Origin: Bradyrhizobium manausense
Lineage (GTDB): Bacteria > Pseudomonadota > Alphaproteobacteria > Rhizobiales > Xanthobacteraceae
DNA length: 64,000 nucleotides
Direction: 5' to 3'
Assembly: GCF_018129685.1 (NCBI RefSeq)
Contig: NZ_JAFCLG010000001.1
Location: 1,302,001-1,366,000, forward strand
In this document: positions 35,701 through 47,700 of the stretch, one piece after another
Position numbering within the stretch: the stretch's first letter is position 1
Layout of the letters: every line of letters begins with the position of its first letter
Made by a program: the position numbers and the translations under genes
Notes under the pieces: generated by a model
Told to the model about the DNA's origin: nothing
Database searches by the model: none
Seen by the model: the letters and a program-made list of their open reading frames with translations, nothing else

Positions 35701-38700
35701 ATCGGTGAACGCCGATTCGGCATAGATGCTGCCGGTCGCAGCAAGCTGGATGGTGCCGCTGGCCGAGATGTTGCCGAGGACGAGGTCGCCGGTGGTCTGC
35801 TTCACGTAGATGCCCTGCCCGGACGAGACCTGGTCGAGATGGTCGGCGGTCGGGCTCGCGAACGCGATCTGGATTGCGTTCGCGTTGGCCGCGGGATCGC
35901 CTCCGGCCGTGCCGGCGCCTCCGAGATTGCCGTGCTCGGCGATCAGCGTCAGGTTCGGGATGTCGCCGGAGATCACCGGCACCCCGGTCACGCCCGCGGT
36001 GATGCTGCCGACAGCGTCGAGCTTGACGTCACCGGTGCCCGTCACCTGGATGCCGTTGGCCTGTGCGGCCGCGATCGGGTTGTAGCTCGCAGCCGCGATG
36101 CCGCCGAGCACAAGGTTGTTCTTGCTGCCGAGATAGATCTCCGCCGCTGCCTTGGCCGAGACCGCGGTCGGATTGTCGAGAATGACGAGGCTCTGCTGCG
36201 ACAGCGTCACATTGTAGGTCACGACGCCGCTCGCCGGGTCGGTCGAGGACGAGACGACGAGTTGCCCGGGACCGGCCGATGCGAGCAGGCCCTTCTGGGC
36301 AGCCGTGAGCGACGACGCATTGACACTGGTGAAGTTGAACGTCTGCGGCGCCGCGAGCTGGCCGACCGAACCGTTCGGCGTGTACAGCATCACCTGGCTC
36401 GCCCTGATGTTGGGCACGACGGTGTCATCGATCGGCGGCGGCGGCGCGCCGACGGCCGACGACGAGACGGTGTAGGCCAGCTGGCTCTGCGTCCACTGCG
36501 AGCCCGCAGTGATCATGCTGTAGAGCCTCTCGGTCGAGGCGAGCGTGTAGGAATAGTTCGCATTGTAGCTGTTCAACGCCGTCTGCAGCGCCGCGTTGGT
36601 CGGCATCCGCTGCTGGTTGGCGTCGCTCACGCCCTGGAACAGGTTCGTGAACAGGTTCGCGGCCAGCGTTCCTCCGAACAGGGTCGTGAGCGAGTCCGAA
36701 AGCTGGCCTGCGGTCTTTACGCCGAGCAGGAACTGGTCCCTCTCGAGGCGCTCAGTCGCTTCGGTCTGCATGTCCGTCGTCGTGACGCGTGCGGGATCGA
36801 TGCCGAGCTTGGCGGCGACCTGCGCCCGCAGCACGGTCAGGCCGACCGTGCTGGGATGATAGGTGCAGGCGGTCGCGCAATTGGTGAACGCGATGTTCTT
36901 GAGCTGGAAGTAGTCGTTGTAGGCCGCCGTCACCATCGACTGGTAGCTGTTGACTGCGGCGGTGGCCGCGTTGCCGCTGAGCAGGTCGAGGCTGGCCCAG
37001 ACGTCCGCCAGATGCGCGCTCTGCGCCGAGGTGAGCCCACCGGCCGTCAGGCCGTTCAGGATGCTGGCATGGTTGCCGTCGGATGCTGCGGCCTCGAGGA
37101 ACACCGGTCCGCCGCTCGAGGCGATCGTGCCAAGCCGCAGATCACCCTTCGACTGCACGATATAGGTGCCGGTGATCGATCTGCTGTTGAGAACGCCGCC
37201 ATCCACGCTGCCGTCGGCCAGAATCGTGCCCGTCGCCTGGATCACCAGCGGATTGGCCGTCAGCATGGCTGTGCCGCCGCCGTTGACGCTCAGCGTCGCG
37301 CCGATGGCGCCGCCGGTTGAATCGATCTCGATGTTCTTGCCGATGACCACCGGGGTGGTGACGTCGTAGGCCGAGGCCGAGTTGATATCGCCGGTCGCCG
37401 CCAAATAGACGCTGCCCTGCGGCGCGTTGCCGTTGACGGCCGGGTTCACCGTCACCCTGTTGATCGAGAGCGAGCCGACGGCCGAGATCGCGATGTCGTG
37501 GTCGACAGTGCTCGCGGTCAGGTTGCCGCCATAGACCTGAACCTGCACGGGCGCCCCGCCCGCACCGATCGTGCCGATGCCACCCGGCGCGGTGAGCGTC
37601 ACGCTGGTGCCCGAGATCAACGGGTTGTTCGCACTCGCGCCCACGGTGATCGCCGAATTGGCGCCGGTCGCCGTGACCGTGGTGGTGCCCTGGAGATTGT
37701 TGATCGGGCCGTTGATGACGATGTTCGAATTCGAGCTGACCGCGACCGTCGAGGTGCCGCCGCCGTTGAACTGGATGTTGATCGGGTTGGACGCCTTGAC
37801 CGTGTTCGTCAACGTCAGGGTCAGGTGGTCGAAGATCTCCTGATACCAGTCGAAGTGGCCATCCGCGCCGCAGCACTTGCTGGCGGTCGTGTTGTAGCCG
37901 CCGCTATGAGACGAGCCGTTCGCGGTGACGACTTCCTGGTAGTTGGAGGTCTGCAACGCGCCCGTCGGGGCGCCGTTGGACACTTGCTGGACGTTCTGCA
38001 CCAGGCTGGTGGTGCGGACCCAGGGACCGGTGACAGGGTTGCCGGACGTATAATGCCAGCCGTAGTCGAACTGCGTGGCGCTGGTCGAACGATCCAGCGT
38101 CGCGGTGTCGACCCACTGATAGTACATGTTGCTTTGCGGGGAATATTGCAGACCCGCCGTGCCGCTCACGCCCGACAGCATGCCGGAGGTGTACTGGCTC
38201 GCAGTGACGTTGTTGGCCACGTAAGTCGAAACCTGCTGACCGCCCGGCGCGCTTGGATTGTAGACGTACCACTTGGTCTGCTGCTTGAGCTGGTCGACGA
38301 TCTCGATGACGCTGCTGGCGCTGACGCCGGTATTGATGGTGTTGGTGACGAGCTGGACGCCGGTGGTGTTGTTCACCGTGATGGTGCCGGCGCCGCCATT
38401 GATGATGATGTTGCCTTGCGGGACGATATTGCCCTGCGTGTCGGTCTGGGTCGAGGTCGAGATGATCTTGCCGTTGAGATAGACGTAGCCGCCGGTGCCC
38501 TGCACCACGCTGTTCAGCAGGATCTGGTCATTGGCGGCATCATATTTGGCGCTGACCTGCACGTCGCTGCTGCTCGCCCGCGTCAGATACGGCGTCAGGT
38601 CGACATAGTTCCCGTGAAGGGCGGCAGTCCTGTCCGCGGCCAGGGTCGCAGCGTCGCCCTTGATCGCGTTGATGGCATTCAGGGCGCTGTTGCCGATGTT

Positions 38701-41700
38701 GACCGAATAGTTGCTGCTCGAGCCGCTCTGGATCGTGCCGTTGATGTTGAGCACCGACGCCGACAGGATGATCGCCTTGCCGACGATGAACGGCGCGTTC
38801 GCCGGCGGATTGCTCGCGGAGGCCGCGGTAACGGGCGTGATCGCGGCCGGCTGGATATTGATGACCTGGAAGTAGGCCGAGCAGCCGGAGCAGTTGAATG
38901 GGGTCTGGTAGTCGCCGCTGTTGGTGTAAACGCCCGCACCATCGTAAGTCCGCTTTTCCCATGGCGCGGTGCTGATCGACTGACTGGTCGGCCCCTCCAG
39001 CGCCGCGAGCGTGCTGGTGCTGCCCACGCTGCCGCCGCCGGTCGGCGTCCCGTTCCCGGTCGGCAGGAAGATCGCCGAATAGAGCGAGCGTCCGTCGTAG
39101 TACATCTCCAGCATCCGCGCGGTGAAGATCGTGCTGCCGCTTGCAGTCTGCTGAACGCCGCTGCTGCCGGACGCGCAGCAATAATAGAAATACGGATGGT
39201 CGCCGCCGGAAGCGATGTGCACCCCGGTGCTATAGGCGCCATAGGCGCCGATATAGGTCGCCGCCGTCATCACCGCGGTCAGCGTGTCGTTATCGGCCGG
39301 CTTGAATTCCGTCCCGGCCCATTGGTCGGCCACGTCGTGGTTGGAATTGAAGATGCTGCCCGCGCCGCCGTTGAAGGTGAACGAGCCGTTGGGCACCACC
39401 ATCTGGATGGTCGCGGCGTCGAACGTCTGCGACGCGACCACGTTACCGAGATTGTTCGTGATCTTGAGCAGCCCCTGCTCGTTGGTGACGACGCCGTCGA
39501 AATAGATGTCGGGCGTCTGCGTCAACGTCTGGCCGTTGTAGGACGGCAGGCCGCTGACCGGGTCCCTGGTGTTGTAGCTCGCCGAGATGTCGATGATCGG
39601 CGTTGCGCTATTGTGCGAGGTGAAGGTCACGTTGGACGAGGAGTCCGGATCGACGTGGTCGACCTGCCGGTAGAGAATATTGCCGCCGCTCACATTGGTG
39701 ATCGAGAGCTTCGACAGGTCGAGGAAATTGAGGCCCTGGTTGTCGATCTTGATCATCGGCGAGCTCTGGGCAATCACCTGCGGCGCGGCGTTGTTCGCGC
39801 CTCCCGCCCCGGTCAGCTTCTGCGCCAGGATCGAGACGTTGCCGGCGGACACCAGGATGTCGTTGAAGGCGAAGGAGTTGCCGGCGACGTTGGTCGCGAA
39901 CGGCGCTTGCTGGATCAGCGCATTGATCTGACGTTGGATATCGCCGGTCGGATCGCTGCCGGAATACGTGATCGCAGGGTGCGTCGCGGCAAGCGCGGTC
40001 TGGACCTGGGTCGTCGTCAGCCCGCTCAGCGATGCGAGCTGGGAGACGATCTGCTGGTAGGGATTGAAGCCGCCGACGATCGTGTACTGGATCGTCTGGT
40101 GGTTCCAGCTCATGGTCGGGTTGAAATGACCGACGTCGGCGACCTGCTCCAGCGTCATCGTGTTATAGGGGCTCGACGTCGTCAGCGTCGGGGTCGATGA
40201 GCCCAGCGCGATGGTGATGATCTCGTCATTGTTGATGCCGGCCACGACGAGGCCGTTGAGCGCAACGGTGCCGGTGCCGCCGTTGTTGGTATTGCTGTGG
40301 TTGTCGCTGTTCTTGGCGCCGAAGATCGACAGATAGGGATTGTAGTTGCTGCCGAGGCCCGTCGCCGCGACCTGGCCCGGGCTTGCGCCGAGGTTGACGT
40401 CCTTGACGCCGAGAACGCGTGAACCGATGCCAAGTGTCAGGCTCGCGTCGTCGTCGGCATTGGCGGTGCCGCGATAGAGGACCGAAATCGGAACTGCGGT
40501 GTTGTTGTACACCACTGTGGTCGCGGTCGCCTCGATGCTGCTGTAGACGCTGCCGTCACCGGCGAGGCCCGCCGAGACGTTGATGTCACCCCAGGCCTGC
40601 AGCATCGCGCCCGAGCCGACATTGACGGCCTGGGTTGCATGGACCCAGGCATTGGTGCTGGCGCCAACCCCGGCGATCGCGCCATAGAGGCTGGCATTGG
40701 CGTTGTTGTTCGCCGACATGCGGGACGCGGAGCCGATGTCGATGGTGCCGGCGCTGAACAGCTCCCGCGCATTGATGTTGACGGTCAGCGTGGCATTCGC
40801 CGTCATATGGGATTCGGCTCCGCCGCCGGCAAACAAACCGGCCGCGGCGAGGGTCACGGTATCAGTGGTGCTGAGGGTGTTGTAGGCCTCGATGTTGATG
40901 ACCGCGGTCGTCGCGTGCGGATCGGCATTGAGGCTCAGGATCGTCCCGGCATCGATGTTGGTGGTGACGGTCTGGGTGACGGTCGACGTGCTGAGCGCCG
41001 CGGCGCCGGAGAACACGCCGCCCGAGCCCGAACGCGCGCCGCCGCCGGCCTGGTTGACGATGTCGTTGGAGATGAGATCCATGTCGCCGCCGGCCGAGTT
41101 GATGATCAGGTGCGTGCCGATCTCGGCGGTCGTCGTCGTGGTCACCGTGTTTTGCGCGCTGCCTCCGGAGACACCGGCCGTGGAGGCCTGATAGGCATCG
41201 CCGCTGGCGGCATAGTTCGTGGTGTGCTTGGCGCGGATGTTGAGGCCGCCGAAATAAAGCGTGTCGTCGGTCCCGTTGCCGTCGATCCGCGCATTGGTCG
41301 TTGCGGTCGAGCTCGTGGTCGCCACCGACGCGACGCCGGCATAGGTGCCGCCCGCGCCGGCAATGGCGTTGGCGACGTTGGTATCCTTGCCGGTCGCCGT
41401 GATCTGGAGAACGCCTGTGTTGGAGGTCGAGGTGATCGCGCCCGCCCCGAGATAAGCGTAGGTGTGCGCGCTCGACGATACCTGCGCAACGGTCGCACCC
41501 AGGGCCAGGAAGCCGCTCGAAAGACCCGTCCCCTCCGCGTATTGGCTGCTGTCGTTCTCGGCCGCGATGACGACATCCTGGTTCGGAAGCGTGATCCCGG
41601 TGCCGCCATAGGCCGAGACCGTGGCGTTCTCCGAAGCGGTGGCAAGGCTGCCCTGGGCACCGATCAGCGAGCCGCCGCCGCCGGCGAGCGCCTTGGCGTA

Positions 41701-44700
41701 GGCGGTGGTGCCGTCAGTCGGCACGCTGGCCATCGCGGTGATCGAGAGCGGGCCGCCGGAGAAGACGGCGTTGTCGCCGACGTCGGCGGTGACGGTTGTC
41801 GTCACCCTCGACTGTGCGAAAGCAAGGCCGACGGCGCCGCCACCGACCGCGACGCCGAGCGCCTGGCTCGAAATGTCAGGGGTGGACGTCGCCAGCAGGA
41901 TGGTCCCGAGGCCGGAGGCCGAGGTGGTGACGTGCGCGCCCGCGCCGATCGCGGCCGTCACGCTGGTCCCGTCCGTCGCGCTGGCATCCGCGCCATCGCC
42001 CGCGGCGATACCGCCGGCCACGGCATCCGCCTCGGCCGATAGCGAGCCGCCTTCGTTGCCGCCGACCCTGAGGACAGACGTGTTGATCGCGGCGCTCGGC
42101 GCGACATTCGAGGCGACCGTGCTCGACCGCTCGGCGGTGGCGATCGAGACACCGACCGCGGCCATGCCGACGCTGGCGCCGGCCGCGAGCAGGTGCTCGC
42201 TCGATGTATCCTGGGCCGACACGGAGACGCCGGTTCCACCCGTTCCCGTCACCGAGCCTGCGAGGTTTGCGGTCACGCTGTTGCTGACCTTGCCGACCGC
42301 GACAGCCGCATTTCCGCCGAAATAGAGCGCGCCGGCGCCGGCACCGGACTCCGTATCGATGGTCCTGCCCGAATAGGGGCCCGAGTTCGCATCCTGCACG
42401 GCGGCCGCGACGGTGACGACCGGCGCGTTGACGGTCGCGTTCAGATTGGCGAGCACGGTGCTGTCGACCACGGTGTAGCCGACGGCGGCACCGACGCCGA
42501 CATTCTTGGCAAAGCCCGCGCCGAGCAGCCGCTGCTGGGTGGCCACCGCGCTGGTCGCCGAGACGTTGACCGACGTACCGGTGATGTTGCCGCCGGCGAT
42601 CTGCGCGCTGATGCCGTCCGCACCACCCGCCAGCACGGTGCTGACATCGTAGGTCGAGCTGACATTGGCGCTGCCCGGGTTGCCCGCGGTGCCACTCGCG
42701 ACCGGACAATTGCCCTGCGTACAATTGGAATTGGGGGCGGCGTTGGTGCTGCTGTTCACCGCCGTGATCGTGCCGTGGTTGTTGCCGTTGCTGTCGCGCT
42801 GGTCGAGCTGTCCGATTTCCTGCTGCTGCGTAGCGGAATCGGCCGTGTTCGAGCCGATGAGGATGACGCCGACCGTCGCACCGATGCCGATGCTGCCGCC
42901 GATGCCCGCGGTGACCGCATAGGACTGCACCTCCTTGGTGCTGAGCGCGGTGACATTGATCGCGCCTGAAGAGTTCAGGTCACTGTTGATGCTTTCCGCA
43001 GTGGTCTGGCTCTTGAAAATGATGACGTTGGCCGCCGCACCGAAACCGACGCCGGAGCCGCTGGCGGCAATCGAGAGCGCGCCGGCGATTTCCTTGATGG
43101 CCACATCCTCGTTCGCATTGATCGTGACCGTCCCCATCGTGCCGATCGAGGGCGATTGCGGCACCAGATCGTAGACACCGGCGATCGTGGTGTTGTTGGC
43201 GATCTCGATATTCGCCATGCCGGCGACTGCGGCCGTCCCGGTCGAGAGCGAGCCGCCGACCGAATAGGCCTGGAAACGGTCCACGGTGTTGGCCTCGACA
43301 TCGAGCGCGCCGCTCAGAGTGAGCGCGGTGCCATGCTGCGCGGTGCCGCCGTGATAGGCGAACTCGTCGCCGACATAGGCCTCGGTCCGGTTCGCGGAGA
43401 CCTGGACCAGGAAGGCCCCCGCGGCCGCGGCCTGGCCGCCATAGGCGGCCGATCCGCCCGCGGAATAGATGCCGGTGGTGTCCAGAGCCTTCACGGTGAG
43501 CGACGACGCCGTCATCCCGCCACCGTCGACATAGGCTTCCGTGGTCGCGGTAAACACGTTCAGGGCGACTGAGCCGGTGTTGAAGCCGACGCCGATCGAG
43601 GACGCATCCTGCTCGGCGTTGGCTTTTACGGTCACGGCGCCAACGGTCGGGGTCGTCGTCGACGAGACGCTGCCGACGGTCGAATTGGTGATGGTGGCCA
43701 TCGTGGTGCGCAACATCGTCGTGCTGATGACGGTCGCGCCGCCACCGCCATTGCCGGTCGGGGGTATGATGCCGGCACCGAACGCACCGGAATAGGAGAA
43801 GCTGGAAGCCGCGACGTCGATCTGCGGCAGCAGACCCGCACTGGTCAAGTGCGTATCGATGCTCGCACCGCTGATGTAGGCGTTGGTCGACCCGCTCAGC
43901 ACCGAGGTTATCGGATTGACCATGACCGAGATCCCGGAACCGGCCGCGATCGTCATCACGTTGGTCACCACGGCCTGGTGCGAGCTTGCGACCACGGCAA
44001 GACCCTTCACCGTCTCCTGGGTCTCGGTCAAATCAGGCGTATTGTCGGTCGGCCGCTGGAAGCCGCTGAGATTGCTCGCGTTCGCCAGCGTGCCGCTATT
44101 GACCGACAGCGTGTCGGTCGAGTCGGTTCCAAACGCGTCGACCGAGGTGTTTGGTCCGCTGATATAGGCGGAGGTGCTGCCGGTGATCCGGTTGGTCACC
44201 ATCGAGCCGGCGCCACCGGCGGGGCCCTTGGAAATCGAGAGCGCGCCGGCGGACACGACCACGTTGTCGGTATTGCCTGCGATCACCCCGACGTTGTTGT
44301 TCGCTCTGACATCGGATCCATCGACGGTGCCCAAGGCCGCGCTGTCGGTGATGCTGGCAGTCACGTTGGTGCCCATCAGATTGGTGGCGACCGAGCCGGC
44401 CAGACCGACCTGCGAGGAGATCGCGATACCGACTGCAACCGTCGAGATGCTGGCGTTCGAGCTTGCGTTGACGGCGACGGTTCCCGTGGCCCTCAGCTTG
44501 GAGCCGGTCACACCGGCATTCACATTGTTGCCGATGTCGCTGTAGACGAGCGCAAGGCCTCCGGCACTTCCGCCACCGGGCGCGATCGCTGCGACTGCGG
44601 CGCTGCCGGTGATGCTCGAATTGTCAGCGGCGGTAGCCGAGATGTTGAAGCCCGTAACGCTCGAATTGGACGTGGTTGAACTGGCGTCGCCGATCCCTGC

Positions 44701-47700
44701 TGAAACGGTGTTGGTGATCGAGCTGATCGTCATCGCGCCGACGCCGGCGAACTGGCCGCTGGACCCGCCGATGCCGAGGGCGACCGATTGGATCTTCGAG
44801 GAGTCGGTCGCGCTCACGTTGACGTAGCCGTTGACGGTCGCGCCTGCCAGGATCACGTTGGCAATGTAGGCCGAATGCGTCGTTGCGATGGTGTCGTAGA
44901 CCAGCGATGCACCGATATCGTTCTTGGCGGCCTGGATGACACCTGCGACCGAAATGATGCTGGCGCCGGATCCAATTCTGGTTCCGCCGTTAAGTGCGGC
45001 GGCGCCGAAGTCGACGCAGTTCTCGCGGCCGCTCAAGGTGGTGCAGGTGTCGGTGGCGAGCTGATTGCTGTTCGACTTCATGACCAGGTCGTCGAGCGCC
45101 GTATCCAGCGGCCTCACCCGGCCGCTATCCGCCTGCACGGTGACGCCGCCAACACTGATCGTGACCGTCGAACCGCTGTTGATATAGGCCGTCGTGGTTG
45201 GGCTGATCTCGTCGACGACGATGGCGCCGGCCAGTGCGTTGCCGTTGGTTGCAAGGCCACCCGACGCCGCGCCGGCGACAATCACGCTCGCGTCGTCGGC
45301 AAGCACCAACAGGCTGTCGTAGTTGGAGATCGACGTCTGGCGGATATGCGCATCGGTCGCCTTTCCGCCCGTGGGATCGGAGATTGACGCGTAAACCATT
45401 GTGAGGCCGATGCCGACCTTGCCGCCCGACACGTAGAGTGCACCGCCGCCGATCGCGATGTCCGACGTCTGGTATGCATCGACCTCGAGCGCACGATTGA
45501 CGCCGGAAGAGGCGCCGGTGATCGTGGAATTGGCGATATAGGCGTTGGCGCTGTCCGTGATGATGCCGATGGAAGCCGACAGCGCCGCCGAATTGCCCTT
45601 CGATCCGGACACGCCCAGAGCGACGACGGTCTCCGCGCCGCCGTTCAACGCCTGCACCGTCACCGAACTCTGATTGTTGGAGGTGACGCCGGACATATAG
45701 GCGAGCGTCGCGTTGTTGGACGTCGCCGATGCAATCGCGGCTCCGAGAGCGACGCTGGCCCCTCCGTCGCTTCCGGCAAGGTTGGCTGCGGCGGAGCCGG
45801 AGCCGTTGTTGAGCCTGGTATCGTTGAGCGCCTGGACGACCGTGCTTGCCGCAATCGCACCGGTCGTCGTGAAACGATCAAGCTGCGCGTTCAAGATGTA
45901 AGCGCTGGTGGCGAGCGAGACGTCGCTCACCGACGAACTGCCGGCAAGATCGATGCTGAAGCCCTCCGGGCTCGCCCCCGAGCTCTGCTGGATTTTGGCC
46001 GCACCCGCCGCAATGCCGCCCGCGCCGCCCGTAGCGGCATCGCCGACGGCGCTCGCCTTGCCGGCAAAATTCGACAATGACGGCTCGGAGATCGCTGCCG
46101 CGACGGCGGCGACCGTGATCCGGCCGGAGGTCGTGGCGCTGACCGAGAGATTGTCGACAATGAGCGAGCCGCTTCCGCCGCTGGTGCCGGCAAACGGATC
46201 GTAGGCACTGAACACGCCAGGCCGGATGTCGGCATGGTTATCCCCGACATAGGCGGCCGTGTCGGCATTTGCGCCCATATAGGCAACCGAGACGCCGACC
46301 GCGGAACCGCCGCCGACGGTGACGGCGCCGGAAATCGACACGACCGACAGATCCTGCTGCGCCAGCAAGCTGACCGTCGGCGCGCGAACGGTTGCCTGAT
46401 TGGAGATCGAGGCATGCGTCGTGTTGTTGAGGAAGCCGAGCGAGGTGATGCCGTTCAACGCCAGGGCGCCGGAGGCCTTGCCGGACGACGGCGCCACTGC
46501 GACGAACTGATCCGAGGTGATCGCATTCACGGCGATGTCGTTCGACGCGCGCAGCGTCGCGCGGTCGGAAACGCCGGCGATGGTATTGGTGTTGAACTGT
46601 GCGAAATTGAGCGAGCCGCCGATGGAAGACCCGCCGGAAGTGTTGCCGGGAAGGAAACCCAGCGTGCCGACATTGCCGGCGGCATCGATCGATGCGGTGG
46701 TCGTGGCCGCCGCGATCTGAAGGCTGGCATCGTAGGTATGCACGTCGTTGTTGTCCATCGTCGCAGACCAGCTGCTTCCGCAAGCGGCCGTGCACGTCGT
46801 GGTCAGGCTCGCTCCGCCCGCCACCCACGCCGTGGTGTTGTTGTTGACGACGAAATGGTTGACCGATCCGGCGATGCCGATGGTGTCGCCGGCGTCGGCC
46901 GTGGCGTTGGCGTAGCTGGTCAGGATCGAGCCGCCGACGCCGAGATTGCCGTTGAGATGGCCCAGCACCTGGGCCAATCCATCCCATTTCAGCCAGGAGT
47001 TTGTGATCGGCATCGACGTGTTGGCGTCGACGGCGATGTCCGCCGCATTGATCAGGGTACCGCCGCCGATATAGGCGTTCGAGTTGTGGGTGAAGTTGCC
47101 CCAGGCAACGGACGCGCTGATCGCCGTTCCCTCGCCGGCCGCAGCATCCGACGTGATCGCGCTGGAGGTCGCGTTGCTATGCACGCCCTGATCGACCAGG
47201 TTGCTGACGACGGCGACGTTGCCGCTCGCGTAGATGCTGGGCGCGCCACCGCTCGGATTCTGGGCGATCGCGGCCGTGGCATTCTCCGTGGTGTTGGCGA
47301 GCGAAAGCGCCGCGGCGAACTTGAGATTGAAGCTCAGCGGCATCAGTCCCGCCATGTGATCGGCAATGATCGAGCCCGGCGAGGCCGTCGAGACGGCAAA
47401 TTCCTGGATCGCGTTGACCAGAGCCGGCGTGCCGACGATGGTCGAGGCCATCGTCGAATTGCTCGTGGTGTTCGACGTCGCTTCGACCACGACGGAGCTG
47501 TTCAGCCGGCTGCTGGCGCTGGTTCCGAGCGACGCGCCGAGAGTTGCGGTGGCCGAAGTCGTGACATCGCTGATCGCGATCGCCCCGCCGACGCCGCCAC
47601 TCGATGTCGGGCTGCTCAGGGCAATCGACGTCGCGCCGGTCGAGAAGGAATTATTGTTGATGGCCGTCAGCTTCAGGGTGTTGCCCGAGGCATTCACCGT

